Positions 19,375 through 30,828 of a DNA stretch of 64,000 bases are shown here, piece after piece; within the stretch, counting starts at the first letter, position 1; each line of letters starts with the position of its first letter. Both the position numbers and the translations under genes were made by a program. Under the pieces are notes generated by a model. It was not told the DNA's origin. It saw nothing but the letters and a program-made list of their open reading frames with translations, and ran no database searches. The DNA comes from Erinaceus europaeus (taxonomy: Eukaryota; Chordata; Mammalia; Eulipotyphla; Erinaceidae): NCBI RefSeq assembly GCF_950295315.1, contig NC_080181.1, positions 769,026-833,025 of the forward strand. The letters are read 5' to 3'.

Positions 19375-22200
19375 CTAAAAAACGCCTTTTGAATACTCTG
19401 GTGGGAGTATTCATGAGATCAGTGGAGAGATGGAGGTGGTAAGACATGGGGTTAGGAAAGCTGAGCCAGAGCCCAAGGGTCCCATATGCCACTTCCTCTG
19501 TGAAGGTCACAGCTGGCCTCCTGCTCTGTCATCAGAGCCATGGGTGGCCACTGGGCACCTGAAGTCCCTCATTTGTGCCAAAATACACGTCAGTGTGAAA
19601 CACCTACCAGATGTGGGGGGGGGGGGGACTGCGTAGTTTTGAAACTAAAATATCTCGAATGATGCCTTAAGTCACTTACATATTAAAATGATAACAATTT
19701 GAGTGTACTGGCTTAGGGAAGGATGTTAACATTAACTTCATCTGTTTTTATTTTGCTTAGAGAGGCCACACTCAAGCTGCGGCTGGCATCACAGCTGTAC
19801 CTGTGTGTTCTGGAAACAACGCTTTGGGCACAGAAAGGTCCAGGGTGACCGTGCCCAGCTCAGCAGGAGGGGCTATGATGCAGACAATGCTAAGGGCCAC
19901 ACACAGGCAGCCATGGCAGAGCTCACAGCAGATGGAAATTCCTTCTGAGAAGGATAATTGGATATCTCCACTGGCCTGGTCATAATTGAATTCTTGCAAC
20001 ATTTCACAGCGGAATATTTTCTCTAAGCAGGAGAGCCATGAAGAACCCCTGAAGCTCAAAGGAAAAGCTCTGATTATGACTTGTGATAGCTCTATTGGCC
20101 TCTGATATGGAGAAAAGGAGGGGAGCGCTCAGGCTCAGGACAGCCACAGCTCTCTCCCCTGAAGTCCCCTATGCGGACTCCCATCCCAGAATACCTGGCT
20201 GTCTGCTGGGGCTAGGACAAGGATGAAGATCACACGAAGAAGACCATGTGGCTGGTGTCCACTGCTCCACCTTCACCCCTGAGGGAAGAGGGTGACCCAC
20301 AGAGAACTGATCTCAAGGCTGATCCAGGTGAGAGGAGAACCCCAGAAATCCACAGATGAGGAGGTGGCCTCTGAGTCAGGGAATTTATTGTATTTCAACA
20401 CAATTTCATCTGGCGCCACTGCCTGCTCACTCTGATGTGTCTGGAGAAGCTCCACCGAGTGTGTGAAGCCAGGGATGTTTGGACATAAACAAAGCTGTAT
20501 CCAGTCTGAATTTCTCCTGACACGTCAGGCCTGGCCTCACGTTTACCTCATCCTCCCCTTGGTGCTGGCTGACTTGAGGACTCAGAAGCAGATGTGTGTC
20601 AGACCCAGCAGCCAAGTCCTCCTCCCTAGAGCCCTTCTGTAGGGTTCTGTAGAAAGTGAGTCCGCAGAGTCTGAGGGAGTACTTGCTCAATGTGGGATCC
20701 AGTCACCTGCAGCTGTCCAGGTTTGTGGTGCCAAGTCACAGCTCTCAAATGCACTTGTGACAGCAGCAAGACTGAGGGAGACAGACAAGCTGACAAGGCT
20801 CTCAGGTTACAGGTGGAGGGATCCTTCCAGCCAGGGCACTACACGAAGACTCTCCTCTCCTGCAACTGCCATAGGCCAGTCCCAACAGAGACCATCAGCA
20901 CAGAGTGAGCTCCTTTGCGAGACCAAGAACATCAGCCACACTCTGTGTGTGAGCCACCTTACTGTGGAGTTAATTAGAAATCACTCATTCTCACTTTAAG
21001 AGAGAAATGCTGAGCTACTGAGGGGAGAGACTCAGGGAGAGGTGTTAGAGCTCAGCACAGCCTGACCCAAACCCCCTCCACACTTCCTTCCTGTGGCTTC
21101 ATTTAACCAGGAGCAAGTGTGGCCTCCAGGAAGTCCTGATTGAGTGGAGTACACCAACAGTATGTCCGGATTCTCCTCTCTGTGTGAACCAGGGTCCCCA
21201 CAGGACAGCTGGCCGTTGAGTGGTCCTTGATTATTCTCCATAGGTCACAGATCTTATTTCCCCAATTCCCAGGAGATAAGAAATGACTCTGTGCAGCACC
21301 TCACTGCTCCAGGTCTCCAGCCCCACCTTGCTGGGCACAGGCTCGCATTTGGGTGCTGGAATGAAGTCCAGGCTTTGGAGACACCTGTGTATTCCAGCTG
21401 CTGCGCCAAATTACTTTGCAGTAAGGACAGTGGCTGAAGAGACTGTGACTGAGAGTTCAGCCTTGATGTCTTCTCTTCACTCAGAGGACAGAGGGATGGC
21501 AAGCACAAGAGCCTGCTCCCTGCTCTCTAGCTTCCTGTCACTCACTAGCTTGGGATGCTCCTGTGCTGATGGCTCTCTGGCTGAGCGACAGCAAGATGAG
21601 CAGAACCCTCAGAACTGGCTACTGGGAAGCTGGATCTGTGGGGGTGGCAAGCCCTGGGTGGCTATGTGGAGAGCCGCTTGGGAGCAGGCCCCAAGGATTC
21701 CTTGCTCTGTGAAGTGCAGTCTCTCAGGTGAGCACTGAGCCAGGGTTAAACCAACACTAGGATATGAGCAGCCCTGAAGGAACCTGGGGACCTCCCCCTA
21801 GGTAGCAACTCTGACTGAGAGGAGGAAGGAGAGAGTGCCAGGCCCAGTCCCAACTCTGTACAGGCTTCCTCTAGAATCATGAGAGGGTTCCCGGAGAATG
21901 GCAGGTGACAGATGAAAGAAGGGAAAGCATGGTTCTCCTGACAGGAGGTGGGAATGGAGTCATAGGACCTTTCCTGTATTCTCACCTGCTATAGTTTCCC
22001 CCTTGGAACCAGTAGGATGTGGCTCAGACTTTCCCCTCACAGAGCCAGGCCCACATAGGAGCACAGGGGAGAGTGTTAGTTTTTATCTGCCGTCAGCCTT
22101 AGAGTGGGCTGTATGGTCAGTCTGTGGACCACACTGATCCTCAGGAGCATCTCATGCTCACTCAGTTATGTCACCAGGAAGTCACTGGTCAGGACTCATG
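19375..22200. other. 2.8 kb without a supported gene
   Basis: Includes a 13-G run at 19615-19627 and open frames up to 151 residues (21283-21738). None of these frames shows a recognisable domain, a splice-site context I could trust, or codon structure. The minus-strand frame at 19772-20059 is cysteine-rich with a hydrophobic stretch, but it has no family I can name. Confidence 0.4.
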
Positions 22201-22311
22201 TCAGAATTTGCAACTTAGTCCCCCCGCCCCCCATCTCTCTTTCTCTCCTACTACATTTTATGGGGGTGGGGGGGGCAGTGGTTTACAGTACCGTTGTTGA
22301 GCATTCTTATT

Positions 22312-23062
22312 TTTGTTTCCCTTGCCCATGGGGTGGAGTCTCCAAGTACCTCTTTAATGTTAAGGCCCTGAAATGTTTCACCAGTATGTTCTTCTATATA
22401 TTGTATGGTTTCAGGTCTGATATCAAGATCTTTGATCCATTTTGAGCTACTGTTGGTGCAAGATGTTAAGCAATGTTCTAGTTTCGCTTTCCTCCATGTG
22501 GCTGTCCAACTCACCCAACACCATTTGTTAAAGAGACTTTCTTTTCCCCATTGGGCAGTTTGGACTCCATTGTGGTATATAAGTGCCTGTACATGTGTGG
22601 GGTTAGTTCTGGGCTGTCTCTCCTAGTCCATTGGTCCTTATGTCCATTTTTGTTTCAGTACCACACTATTCTACTACTCCTTTGTAGTATAAACTTAACT
22701 TGGGCATTGTGATGCCTCCATTTTTCTTCTTTTTCATTAGGAGAGTTTTTGCCACTCATGCTTTTTTAAATTTCCACAAAAATTTCTTGAATAAATTGTT
22801 CAATTTCCTAAAATATGTCATTGGGATTTTTATAGGGATTGCACTGAATCTATAGATTGCTTTTGACAGGACTGCTATTTTAATATTTATTCTCCTAATC
22901 CAAGAACACAAGATTTTCTTCCATGCCTTTGTGTCATATTCTATTTTTTTAAACAATGTCTTAAAGTTTTCATTGAAAAGAAAACTTCACCTCCTTTGTT
23001 AGATTTATTCCTACGTATTTCCTATCTTGGGGTACAGTTGTAAATGAGATTGCTTCCTCTAG
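22312..23062 (-). mobile_element. L1 fragment, ORF2 segment
   Basis: Minus-strand L1 matching the middle part of the large L1 at 32-34 kb. Shared landmarks are 'gtggagtctccaagtacctc' here and 'gttgagtctccaaatacatc' at 32154, then 'tttgatccattttga', 'gagactttcttttccccatt', 'gattgcactgaatctatag' and 'ctcctttgttagatttattcc'. A G-rich spacer lies just left at 22262-22275. Confidence 0.88.
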
Positions 23063-23312
23063 TCCTCTTTCCTCAGACCCACCTTTTGTGTAGAGAAATG
23101 CCAAAGATATTACTGTGCTTAAACTTTATGTGGAAGCAGACTGTGCCAGAAAGAGGCACTGAGAACAAGGTGCACTGAGGCAGAGGCACTGCTGGGTTCA
23201 GAGCCATGGTGAAGGTCACATAAGAGTGAAGACAATGACAGCATCCAGGCCTGTGTCTATCTCAGGACAAAGTGAAGTTGAGAAAACTTTAGCCTAAGAG
23301 GCATAGAAACAG

Positions 23313-23502
23313 AATATGGACTGAGCAGTGGCACACCTGGTTGAGCACACACATTACCATGCACAATAGCCTGGGCTCAACCCAACTGCAGGGGAAGAAG
23401 CTTCATGACCAGTGCAGCAGGGCTGCAGGGGCTTATTTTTCTCCCTCTTTGTTTTCTTCTCCTCTATCAATTTCTCTCTGTCCTGTCAAGGAAAATAAAA
23501 CA
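23313..23502 (+). mobile_element. SINE family B, 5' part
   Basis: The head 'gagcagtggcacacctggttg', a B-box-like 'gggctcaacccaactgcagg' and a CT-rich body end at 'ctgtcctgtcaaggaaaataaaa'. The tail has been replaced or expanded into the purine-rich array that follows, and the 3' module resumes after 23780. Confidence 0.85.
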
Positions 23503-23780
23503 AGAGGAGAGGAGAGGAGAGGAGGGAGGGGGAGGGGGGAGGGGAGGGGAGGGGAGGGGAGAGGAGGGAGGGGGAGGGGGGAGGGGAGAGGAGGGGAGAG
23601 GAGGGGAGAGGAGGGGAGGGGAATGGGGAGGAGAGGGGAGGGGAGGGGGCATAGAAGGGTAGGGGAGGAAAAGGGAGGGGAGGAAAGGAGGAGAGGGAAG
23701 GGGAGGAGAATGGGGAGGAGAGGGAAGGGGATGGGGGACATATAAGGGGAGGGGAGGAAAGGAGAGGCAAGGCAAGGAGT
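23503..23780 (+). repeat. G-rich purine minisatellite inside a SINE
   Basis: About 280 bp of nearly pure purine on the plus strand, built from GGGGA, GGAGA and GGAGGGG sub-units, with many runs of 4-6 G. The open frames on both strands here simply reflect the repeat. The potential for G-quadruplex or triplex structure is high. Confidence 0.95.
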
Positions 23781-23870
23781 GTAAAAGAAATGAGATGCTA
23801 GGAGTGGTGGATTCATTTTGCAGGTACCAAGCCCCAGCAATAACCAAGGTATAAATTTAAAAATAATAAA
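23781..23870 (+). mobile_element. SINE 3' module after G-rich array
   Basis: 'ctaggagtggtggattcattt', 'accaagccccagcaataacc' and an AAATAATAAAAG tail match the 3' module of long SINE copies. The array therefore sits within one SINE insertion. Confidence 0.8.
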
Positions 23871-24171
23871 AGAAACAGAATATTACAGTCATGGCTGTAT
23901 CCACTGTTTTTATATAAAGGCTGATAAGATAGAGTGAACTGTGGTAACAAAGATTGTCAAGGAATCAGGACACAAAACTCAGGTTACTTTGTGATAGTGA
24001 GAAACCTCCCTCAGCCCTTTGAGCAATGGCTTCAGTATCTAGGAAGTGGAGAAGTTCACTTCTATTTTGGTGCTTTTGAAAATTTAGTGAAACCACCCAC
24101 ATGGAATGCTGGGAACAGCCTGGCAATCCATGTAGAGAAAATGCAGCCTTTCTGTCAATTTCATTTTTTCT

Positions 24172-24448
24172 TTTCTTTATTTCTTTTTTTTTGCCACCAG
24201 TGTTATTATTGGAGCTCTGCACCTGCTCAATTCTACCACTCTTGGTGAATTTTTTGTTTTTGATTTAGTGAGAGACAGAGAGAGGTGGAGAGGGAGAAAG
24301 AAGCAGAGAGAGGAGACACCACAGCACCTCTCTATTGCTCATTAAGCTTCGGCATGCAGGTACTCCTATGTGGGGGCCAAGGGCTTGAACCCTGGTCCTC
24401 TGGCATGGTCAATGTGTGAGCTATAACAGAAGAGCCACCTCCTAGGCC
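24172..24448 (-). mobile_element. tRNA-derived SINE, minus strand
   Basis: The T-rich start and 'gccaccagtgttattattgg' (3' module complement) are followed by 'gtgagagacagagagaggtgg', 'agacaccacagcacctc' and a head complement 'gctataacagaagagccacc'. The head differs from families A and B and may be a fourth head type. Confidence 0.72.
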
Positions 24449-24449
24449 T

Positions 24450-25330
24450 CTCTTTCACTTTATACAAATCAGGGAAAAGCACAGATGCAGGAACAGCACT
24501 GGTGCTGAGGTTGCTCCATTTTTGCCAGTGCACTTGCATACTACAATCCAGGTCAAACTTAAGAGAACAAAAAACTAAAAATAATTCTACCTGACAGAGC
24601 ACTTTTCTCCAAAGGCTTGCAGTACCTGGGCTCTTGGCCTGGTCTCCCAACCTAAAACGGCCCTCACTTTGGGTGCTACCTGGCCTCCTATCCTGCTTTC
24701 CTTGCATAAAGCACACACAGTTTTCACCACAGCCCCTCACTTCCAGGGGCAGTGCTAATAGAAAAATTACTGGAGTAACTGAAACGTGCAGGTGTACCTA
24801 CAGAAGTAGCTGTGTGCATGACTGTCCAGTCCAGAGCTAGGGCCAGCCAAGGAGACCTGGCCTGGCCTGTGGGCCCTCCTGTTTTGTGGGCCCTCCTGTG
24901 CCTTCCCTGTCCTATACCTGTCAAGTTCCCAGTCTCAGGCTAGAATTCTGCAAGAAACACACCTTTCTCTTTCTGCCACCCTCGGACATAAATTAGAAAG
25001 CATTGTATGATCGCTAAGAATATTCACGAGGAAATGGAGTCTTTTAAGGACACAAGTTAGGAATGAAGATTAAGGCTCCTTTTCCTTATTGTATGGGCTA
25101 TGTCTCCAAGTTCAACACTGTCCTTTTCAATCAGAGTCACACCCAGCACTTGAAGACGTGGCCGTGCTTGTCCCTGTCAGGATGTCAGTGTAACTCTTTC
25201 AGTAGCCAGGTCTCTGTCCTGTACTGGGGCTCTGGATGTAGCTCTGGATGCATGTTGGACTGATACTCCTAGTATTGAGTGACTCAGCTCAATTTCCTTT
25301 TGGAATCCTCAGTAATAAAGATAAAACAGG
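24450..25330. other. unassigned sequence
   Basis: No gene supported. A doubled phrase, 'gtgggccctcctgt', occurs at 24869 and 24887. Confidence 0.4.
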
Positions 25331-25335
25331 GCTAA

Positions 25336-25475
25336 AGAATAGGCAAGCTATCAAGGGAGGGGATGGGATACGGAGTTCTGGTGGTGGGAATTGTGTGGAG
25401 TTGTACCCCTCCTATCCTATGGTTTTGTCAATGTTTCCTTTTTATAAATTAAAAAAATATATTTAAAAAAAAACA
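25336..25475 (+). mobile_element. repeat X, 3' end
   Basis: 'ggaggggatgggatacggag', 'ttctggtggtgggaattgtg', 'tgtacccctcctatcctatgg' and an A/T-rich tail ending near 25475. It is 5'-truncated. A weak flank similarity (acaggg) may be its duplication. Confidence 0.82.
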
Positions 25476-25864
25476 CAGGGGATCGAGAGAGATGCATACA
25501 TACTGATGTCATGAGCAAAGAGGGCATAATGACCCTACTCTTCACACAGTGAGCATGTCTGCTCCCTGTTCTTTGTCCCTCGTGTGGGGAACACTGGCTC
25601 AGCCCTCAGACTTCCAGTCCCAGGAGCTCTGCTATGGCTGGGTCAGTGAATCTTCTGTCAGGTGTCTCAGCTCTCATCATCGACTTTTTTTTCTCCCTTG
25701 GGTGAAGCCACCCCACCTTCTAATTCTAGAATTGGGATTCATGTCAATTTCCACAGTTAAGCCCATGCTTGGGCCTTCATTACCGCTCAAGAAACCAATC
25801 CCATTGAGAATCAAAAGGAGTTGTTATTCTTAAGAAATAGCATCATGTGCACTAAACCTCAGTC

Positions 25865-26035
25865 TTTAGTTTTAATCTTCAGAAAATCCAGTCAAGACAG
25901 GTATAATTATCCCCACATTACAGATAAGAACCTGGGGCTTAGGGAGTAAGTCACAAAGGACAGGCAGGAGCAGGGGGGGACAGAACTCAACACCCCAGTT
26001 CACTCCACAGCCTGCTGTTTCAATAGGGCAAGGCA
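25865..26035 (+). mobile_element. MIR
   Basis: 'aattatccccacattacagat' and 'aagaacctggggcttaggg', followed by a degraded 'cacacagct' region and 'cagaactcaacaccccag'. This is the classic MIR order. Confidence 0.7.
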
Positions 26036-26437
26036 ACAACTGTGTGCTTCCTGATGCTCCTACAGGCATCTGTGCCCTCACCTGGGTGGAAAAAGACAAT
26101 AACAGTGATGGTGGAGTGGGCACACAGACACCACACAGAAGCAGAGGAAGATGAAATAACACCCCTACTCCAGAGACTCTGGAGGGCTCTTTCTCCAGTA
26201 CAAGTAGACGATTCGAAGAGGGGAAGGAAGCCTTCAGAAATGACAGTGCTTGGAGTCAGAATGGAGTTTGGAATGTGCTCACAGACTCTATGAGATGATT
26301 GCAGATTGCCTAGAATGTTCCCAGCTGTGACCAGGGACTGGGAGCTTCGAGACACAGAGGTTTTGTAGGCTCCTGTGCTAAATATGAATAAACATGGACC
26401 CCCCAGGTCAGAACAATGGGGTAAATAGTCAATTTAT

Positions 26438-26574
26438 CTTTCTTTCTTCCTTCCTTCCTTCCTTCCTTCCTTCCTTCCTTCCTTCCTCCCTCCCTCCCTC
26501 TTTCTTTCTTTCTTTCTCTCTTTCTTTCTTTCTTTCTTTCTTTCTTTTCTTTCTTTCTTCCTTTCTTTCTTCTT
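26438..26574. repeat. (TTCC)n/(TTTC)n tract
   Basis: Pyrimidine tetranucleotide array that changes unit from TTCC to TCCC to TTTC. It produces artificial open frames on both strands. Confidence 0.95.
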
Positions 26575-26839
26575 TAAATTTGGAAGTCACTCTCTGCCCT
26601 AACCTGGCTTTCAGGTTATTCTCTATTCTGACACCATCCTCCCAGACAATATTTCTAGTCAACCTCCATGTTAGCTATCAAGTTCAAACAAAGATTACTA
26701 AAGTCTTGAGGCCCTAGGAACATGCCAAAAATAGACTTTGTTTCTTCACACTCTAGGATGCCTATTATCATTTGTTCTATTCCTATTCTTTGGGTTTCTG
26801 TTCATTAATCATTTTGTCCTGCTTTATATCTTACCACCT

Positions 26840-27065
26840 TTCAGCCACCAAGTTGCAGATGCTATTATGATGTCATCCTTATTTCCCTGAGCAGATGACT
26901 TCACCAATGTGTCCTGGAACCCACCTTCCCAGAGCCCTGCCCCACTACAGAAGGATTGAAACAGGCTGGGAGTATGGATCCACCTGCCATTGCCCATGTC
27001 CATCAGAGAAGCTGTTATAGAAGCCAGATCTTCCACTTTCTGCACCTCATAAATAATTTTGATCC
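26840..27065 (+). mobile_element. repeat X, upstream block
   Basis: Shares 'cttcaccaatgtgtcctgg', 'tatggatccacctgcc' and 'agaagccagatcttcc' with the 11.5 kb copy. It continues across the SINE insertion at 27066-27300 into 27301-27660. Confidence 0.78.
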
Positions 27066-27300
27066 AAGTGGGCTGGGTGGTAGCACACCTAGTTGAGTGC
27101 ATATGCTACAATGCACAAGGACTTGGGTTCAAGCCCCTAGTCCCCACCTGCAGGAGAAATGCTTTGTGATTTGTGAAACAGTGCTGCAGGTGTCTCTGTT
27201 TCTCTCTCCCTCTCTACCTCCCCCACCCTCTTGATTTCTGGCTGTCTCTATACAGTAAATAAATATATTAAAAATAAAAAGAAATTAAATTAAAAATAAA
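27066..27300 (+). mobile_element. SINE family B, nested in repeat X
   Basis: The head 'gggtggtagcacacctagttg' is followed by a CT-rich body, 'gctgtctctatacagtaaata' and an A/T-rich tail. The flanks aattttgatcca and aattttggtcca form a 12-bp target duplication with one mismatch, and repeat X reads continuously across the site. Confidence 0.88.
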
Positions 27301-27660
27301 GAATTTTGGTCCAGACCTTTGGTGGGGGGAATTATAGGGGAAGATATGACCAGAGGGCTCTGAACCCAATTCCACTAGGACCAGAAACATTTGTCACCAG
27401 GAATCTTTGTTTTTATATCATCACTGAAAGGGAAGAGAATCTGGAAAACACGAGAGGATGTCAGACACTCAGTAATCTTAGAAGAGGAAAAGGAATGGAC
27501 ACTCTGAAATAATAATAGTTATAGATCTGTGAACTTGTGAGAAACCTTGACGTTTCTTCTGGGCGGGGGAGTGCAGACCTTTGGTGATGGGACTGGTATG
27601 GAATTATACACCTATTATCTTACAATTTTGTAAATCACTATTAAATCACTAATAGGAAAA
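27301..27660 (+). mobile_element. repeat X, 3' block
   Basis: Continuation of repeat X after the SINE: 'accagagggctctgaaccc', 'attccactaggaccagaaac', then a 3' end 'ctattaaatcactaatagg'. The minus-strand copy at 39.8 kb carries the complement of the first part, which shows that these blocks are one element. Confidence 0.75.
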
Positions 27661-27800
27661 ATATGATTGCAGATTGATTACAACAGGACTTGAACATGAT
27701 TAAGTCAAGACATTATCCTGGGACAGGATACCTCCAGTGACAATTACCCCTCCCTAGGATCTGGAGATAGAGAGGACAGAGAAAGCAGAAGATTATGATC

Positions 27801-28340
27801 AGAGTGCACACTGAGATGATGGGGACTGAGGGACCACACAGAGGAGGGACACTGAGATGACGGGGACTGAGGGGCCACACAGAGGAGGGACATTGAGATG
27901 ATGGAGACTGAGGGGCCAGACAGAGGAGGGATACTGAGATGATGGAGACTGAGGGGCCATACAAAGGAGGGACACTGAGATGATGGAGACTGAGGGGCCA
28001 TACAGAGGAGGGACACTGAGATGATGGGGACTGAGGGGCCACACAGAGGAGGGACACTGAGATGATGGGGACTGAGGGGCCACACAGAGGAGGGACACTG
28101 AGATGACGGGGACTGAAGGGCCATACAGAGGAGGGACACTGAGATGACGGGGACTGAGAGCCACACAGAGGAGGGACATTGAGATGACGGGGACTGAGAG
28201 CCACACAGAGGAGGGACACTGAGATGACAGGGACTGAGGGGCCACACAGAGGAGGGACATTGAGATGACGGGGACTGAGGGACCATACAGAGGAGGGACA
28301 CTGAGATGACGGGGACTGAGAGCCACACAGAGGAGGGACT
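27801..28340 (-). repeat. 41-bp minisatellite, about 13 units
   Basis: Units with core 'actgagatgatggggactgag' followed by 'gggccacacagaggaggg' repeat every 41 bp, a few being 40 bp. The period is not a multiple of 3, so each of the three minus-strand frames cycles through all phases and stays open, giving the 168-203 residue artefact frames. Unit variants (gacgg/gatgg, cacaca/cataca, aggggc/agagc) are intermixed. Confidence 0.95.
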
Positions 28341-28486
28341 ATGTGGAGGTATCATCTATGATTCTATAACTGGTTACTAACTGCTCCTAAGGCAAAGGAT
28401 TAATTGAATATTCAACTTGGCTGATAGTTCTAGGTCCTCCCCAACCTCCAAACAAAGATACACCTCAAAACACAAGAAAGTAAAAC

Positions 28487-28605
28487 TTGGGACTAGGAGA
28501 TAGTAAGGTGTTAGCTCATAGGGTTTGAATACCAGCTTCCATCCTTGATACCATAGCAGCCAAAACTGAAAGGTGCTTTGTTCACAAAAGAAAAGTAAGC
28601 AAAAC
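28487..28605 (+). mobile_element. possible degenerate SINE
   Basis: 'gggactaggagatagtaagg' and 'gggtttgaataccagcttcc' are arranged like A and B boxes of a tRNA SINE, but the rest is too decayed. Confidence 0.3.
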
Positions 28606-29617
28606 AAGAACAATATGAATAGGTGCTGGATGATGTGTACTTCTAAAATGTGTGCGTTTCACGGTCAGAGAGTCTAGTAGGGCACTTCTGGGAGTTGAAT
28701 GTGCTTCTAACCACAGGAGGATGTTATTAAAATGTGGAGTCTGGCCAAGTAGGTCTGGGTGTAACCCAGGAGCCTCTGGCTGCACAGTCCCAGTACTCCT
28801 GGTGCTGCTCACAGTCTACACTGGGAAGCATTGTGCCAGGCACAATGACAGCAACTTTGCAAATATGGTGAGTGTTCCATAGATGGAAACAGAACACTGG
28901 GCCTAGAGGGTGGTGCCTGGAATGAGAGTCTTCCACAGTGTGTCCTGTGCTGCCTGGGAGATCTTGGCAGCTCCTGCTAGAGAGCTTCACATCTGAGATG
29001 GAAACAACTGGGTCCATACTAGTGGAGAGCCATTACCATCACAGCCAAGAGCCTTCACCTTCCCCAGTGTTTTCCTTTCCCAGGGCTCCAAGACCGCCCC
29101 CCGTCCCCCCCCCTCACCCCAGAGATGGACAAAACATTCTGCATCTGCTCCCTGCAAGAATGTCAGAAACACACAAAGAGAACTTTGTCCAAGAGTGAGT
29201 GATTATTGTTTGGCAACTGCTTAGAACAAAGGATGGAACGGTACACAAATCCTATGCTCTTGCTGCTGACAACTGCCTGCCTGCTTCAACTTGCAGGTGT
29301 TTCTGTTTTAATCTGGATCCATAGAGGTTTCCAGTGAAATTACTCAGAAGGAACACATGCTAACACCGAAGACACCCAGTACTAAGAGAGCTTGAGTGTC
29401 TGCTGGGACTCCCAGAAGTCCTGTGCAGAAGCCCAGCCACATGGTAAGGGCCCTCTGCTAGCCCCTCCATTGCTGGGCCACTCACCACTGCACAGTGCAG
29501 GACACTGTAGGGAGGTCTACAAGGCATCCCAAGATGGCTTCTGACTTTCTATGATTAAACCTGGTTCCACACTGAAGTGACAAGGACAAATGTAATCCTC
29601 TTTAAATAGAGAGTTTC
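28606..29617. other. unassigned sequence
   Basis: No exon supported. A C-rich run lies at 29095-29115. Confidence 0.4.
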
Positions 29618-29825
29618 AGGGCTGGCAAGGTAGCACACCTGACCAGTATGTCTGCTCAGCCAAGTACATGACCTAGGCTGGAGTCCAGCCCCACTATACT
29701 GGGGGAAGTGTTGGTTCTGTAGCATCTGTCCCTCCCTCTGTCTCTGTCTCACTCAGTCTGAAAAGGCTGCCTAGAGGAGTGAAGCACAGGCAAAAGTGAA
29801 AACAGACAAGCAAACAAAAATAGGG
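29618..29825 (+). mobile_element. degenerate SINE family B
   Basis: The head-like 'ggctggcaaggtagcacacctg' and a CT-rich body ('cctccctctgtctctgtctc') are followed by part of a 3' module and an A/C-rich tail. Confidence 0.6.
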
Positions 29826-30099
29826 GATAGGTAGCATGGCTGGGAGAATTCCCAGCTACCCAGGCCAAAATATCTGCTTTGGACTATTCCTTTTATAACA
29901 TGGACCTGGTGACCAGTTCTCTCAGAGCACTCCAAGTTTCTCTACTAAACTGTAGTGTTCTTAAAGAGAAGTTCTATGGAACTCAGAGTACCTTTGATTA
30001 AAATGTACCTATTTTGTCCTTCATATTACCTATTTTCTCCATCTTAACACATCCTAAGACACAAATGAGCCAGAAAGAGAAAGAGTATGTAGACCCAGA

Positions 30100-30230
30100 G
30101 AAAGAAGAATTTGAGGCTGGAAATCTAGTCCTATATGCTGCAAGCTATTGATAAATGAGCAAGTTATTTAACCTATCAGATTAAAATTATAGCTTATTAA
30201 GTACCAAATATCAAACTTGAGTTAAAGACA
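30100..30230 (+). mobile_element. MIR, left part (split by SINE)
   Basis: 'gagcaagttatttaacctatc' corresponds to the MIR 'gcaagttacttaacctctctg' segment. The element resumes after the SINE at 30231-30388. Confidence 0.62.
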
Positions 30231-30388
30231 GTGAAATATCTCAGCTGGTAGTGTAAAATGTGCATGCCAAAGGCTTCTAGTTGCATCCACATATAGCAGG
30301 GAGGAATTCTGGCTTCTCTTTTTTCTCATGTGAAGCTGTTTATATCTCCTTCATAGCAAGTAAATAAATCGTTTAAGTAAGAATTAAA
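30231..30388 (+). mobile_element. degenerate SINE inside MIR
   Basis: 'gaaatatctcagctggtagtg' head, 'ctagttgcatccacatatagc' B-box region, CT-rich body and 'aagtaaataaatcg' tail resemble a diverged family D-type SINE. Confidence 0.5.
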
Positions 30389-30475
30389 GGTAGACATGGA
30401 ATGTGTAAACACAAGCATGCAAAGTCCTTAACAATACCTGGCATGTAGTAGGTATTCAGTAAACTATAATCACAT
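30389..30475 (+). mobile_element. MIR, right part
   Basis: 'cttaacaatacctggcatgt' with 'agtaggtattcagtaaac' is the MIR 3' end. Confidence 0.68.
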
Positions 30476-30773
30476 CCTTAATTTTTATATTCTGACAAAC
30501 CATACTAATAATTAATCTGTATTCCACACATGAGCATTGCATACCTCCAACATTTTATGGCCTATTTCATCAGTACAATTAATATATGGTGAAACCAAGG
30601 GTGTGAGTTGATTTTCTATATCTATCTTTATTTCTCCCAAATAGTCATCTATCAGAGACAGCTGAATTATTTCTGGATAATTCTTGTGAGTAACATGCTA
30701 TTGTTTCAGTGTTTCAAAAATTATAAAATCTTGTGTTAAAAAGCATATCACTGTTTGAAAACAAAAGCTTCAT

Positions 30774-30774
<1 letters not shown>
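30476..30774. other. unassigned AT-rich sequence
   Basis: Nothing recognised. Confidence 0.4.

Positions 30775-30822
<48 letters not shown>
30775..30822. repeat. (CA)n microsatellite
   Basis: About 23 uninterrupted CA dinucleotides followed by degenerate CACTCA units. Confidence 0.97.

Positions 30823-30828
<6 letters not shown>

Noticed and set aside
19772..20059. Minus-strand 95-residue frame with cysteines and a hydrophobic stretch, considered as an exon
   Set aside because: No family recognised, no convincing splice sites, and no paired exon nearby. Left as unassigned.
21283..21738. 151-residue plus-strand frame
   Set aside because: Length alone is not unusual for GC-moderate DNA of this size, and no domain, codon pattern or repeat match supports it.
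23433..23847. Long proline-rich or glycine/arginine-rich frames on both strands
   Set aside because: They are products of the purine-only array at 23503-23780.
27713..28355. Three long proline/serine-rich minus-strand frames
   Set aside because: All three phases are open over the same 41-bp tandem repeat, which is a phase-rotation artefact.
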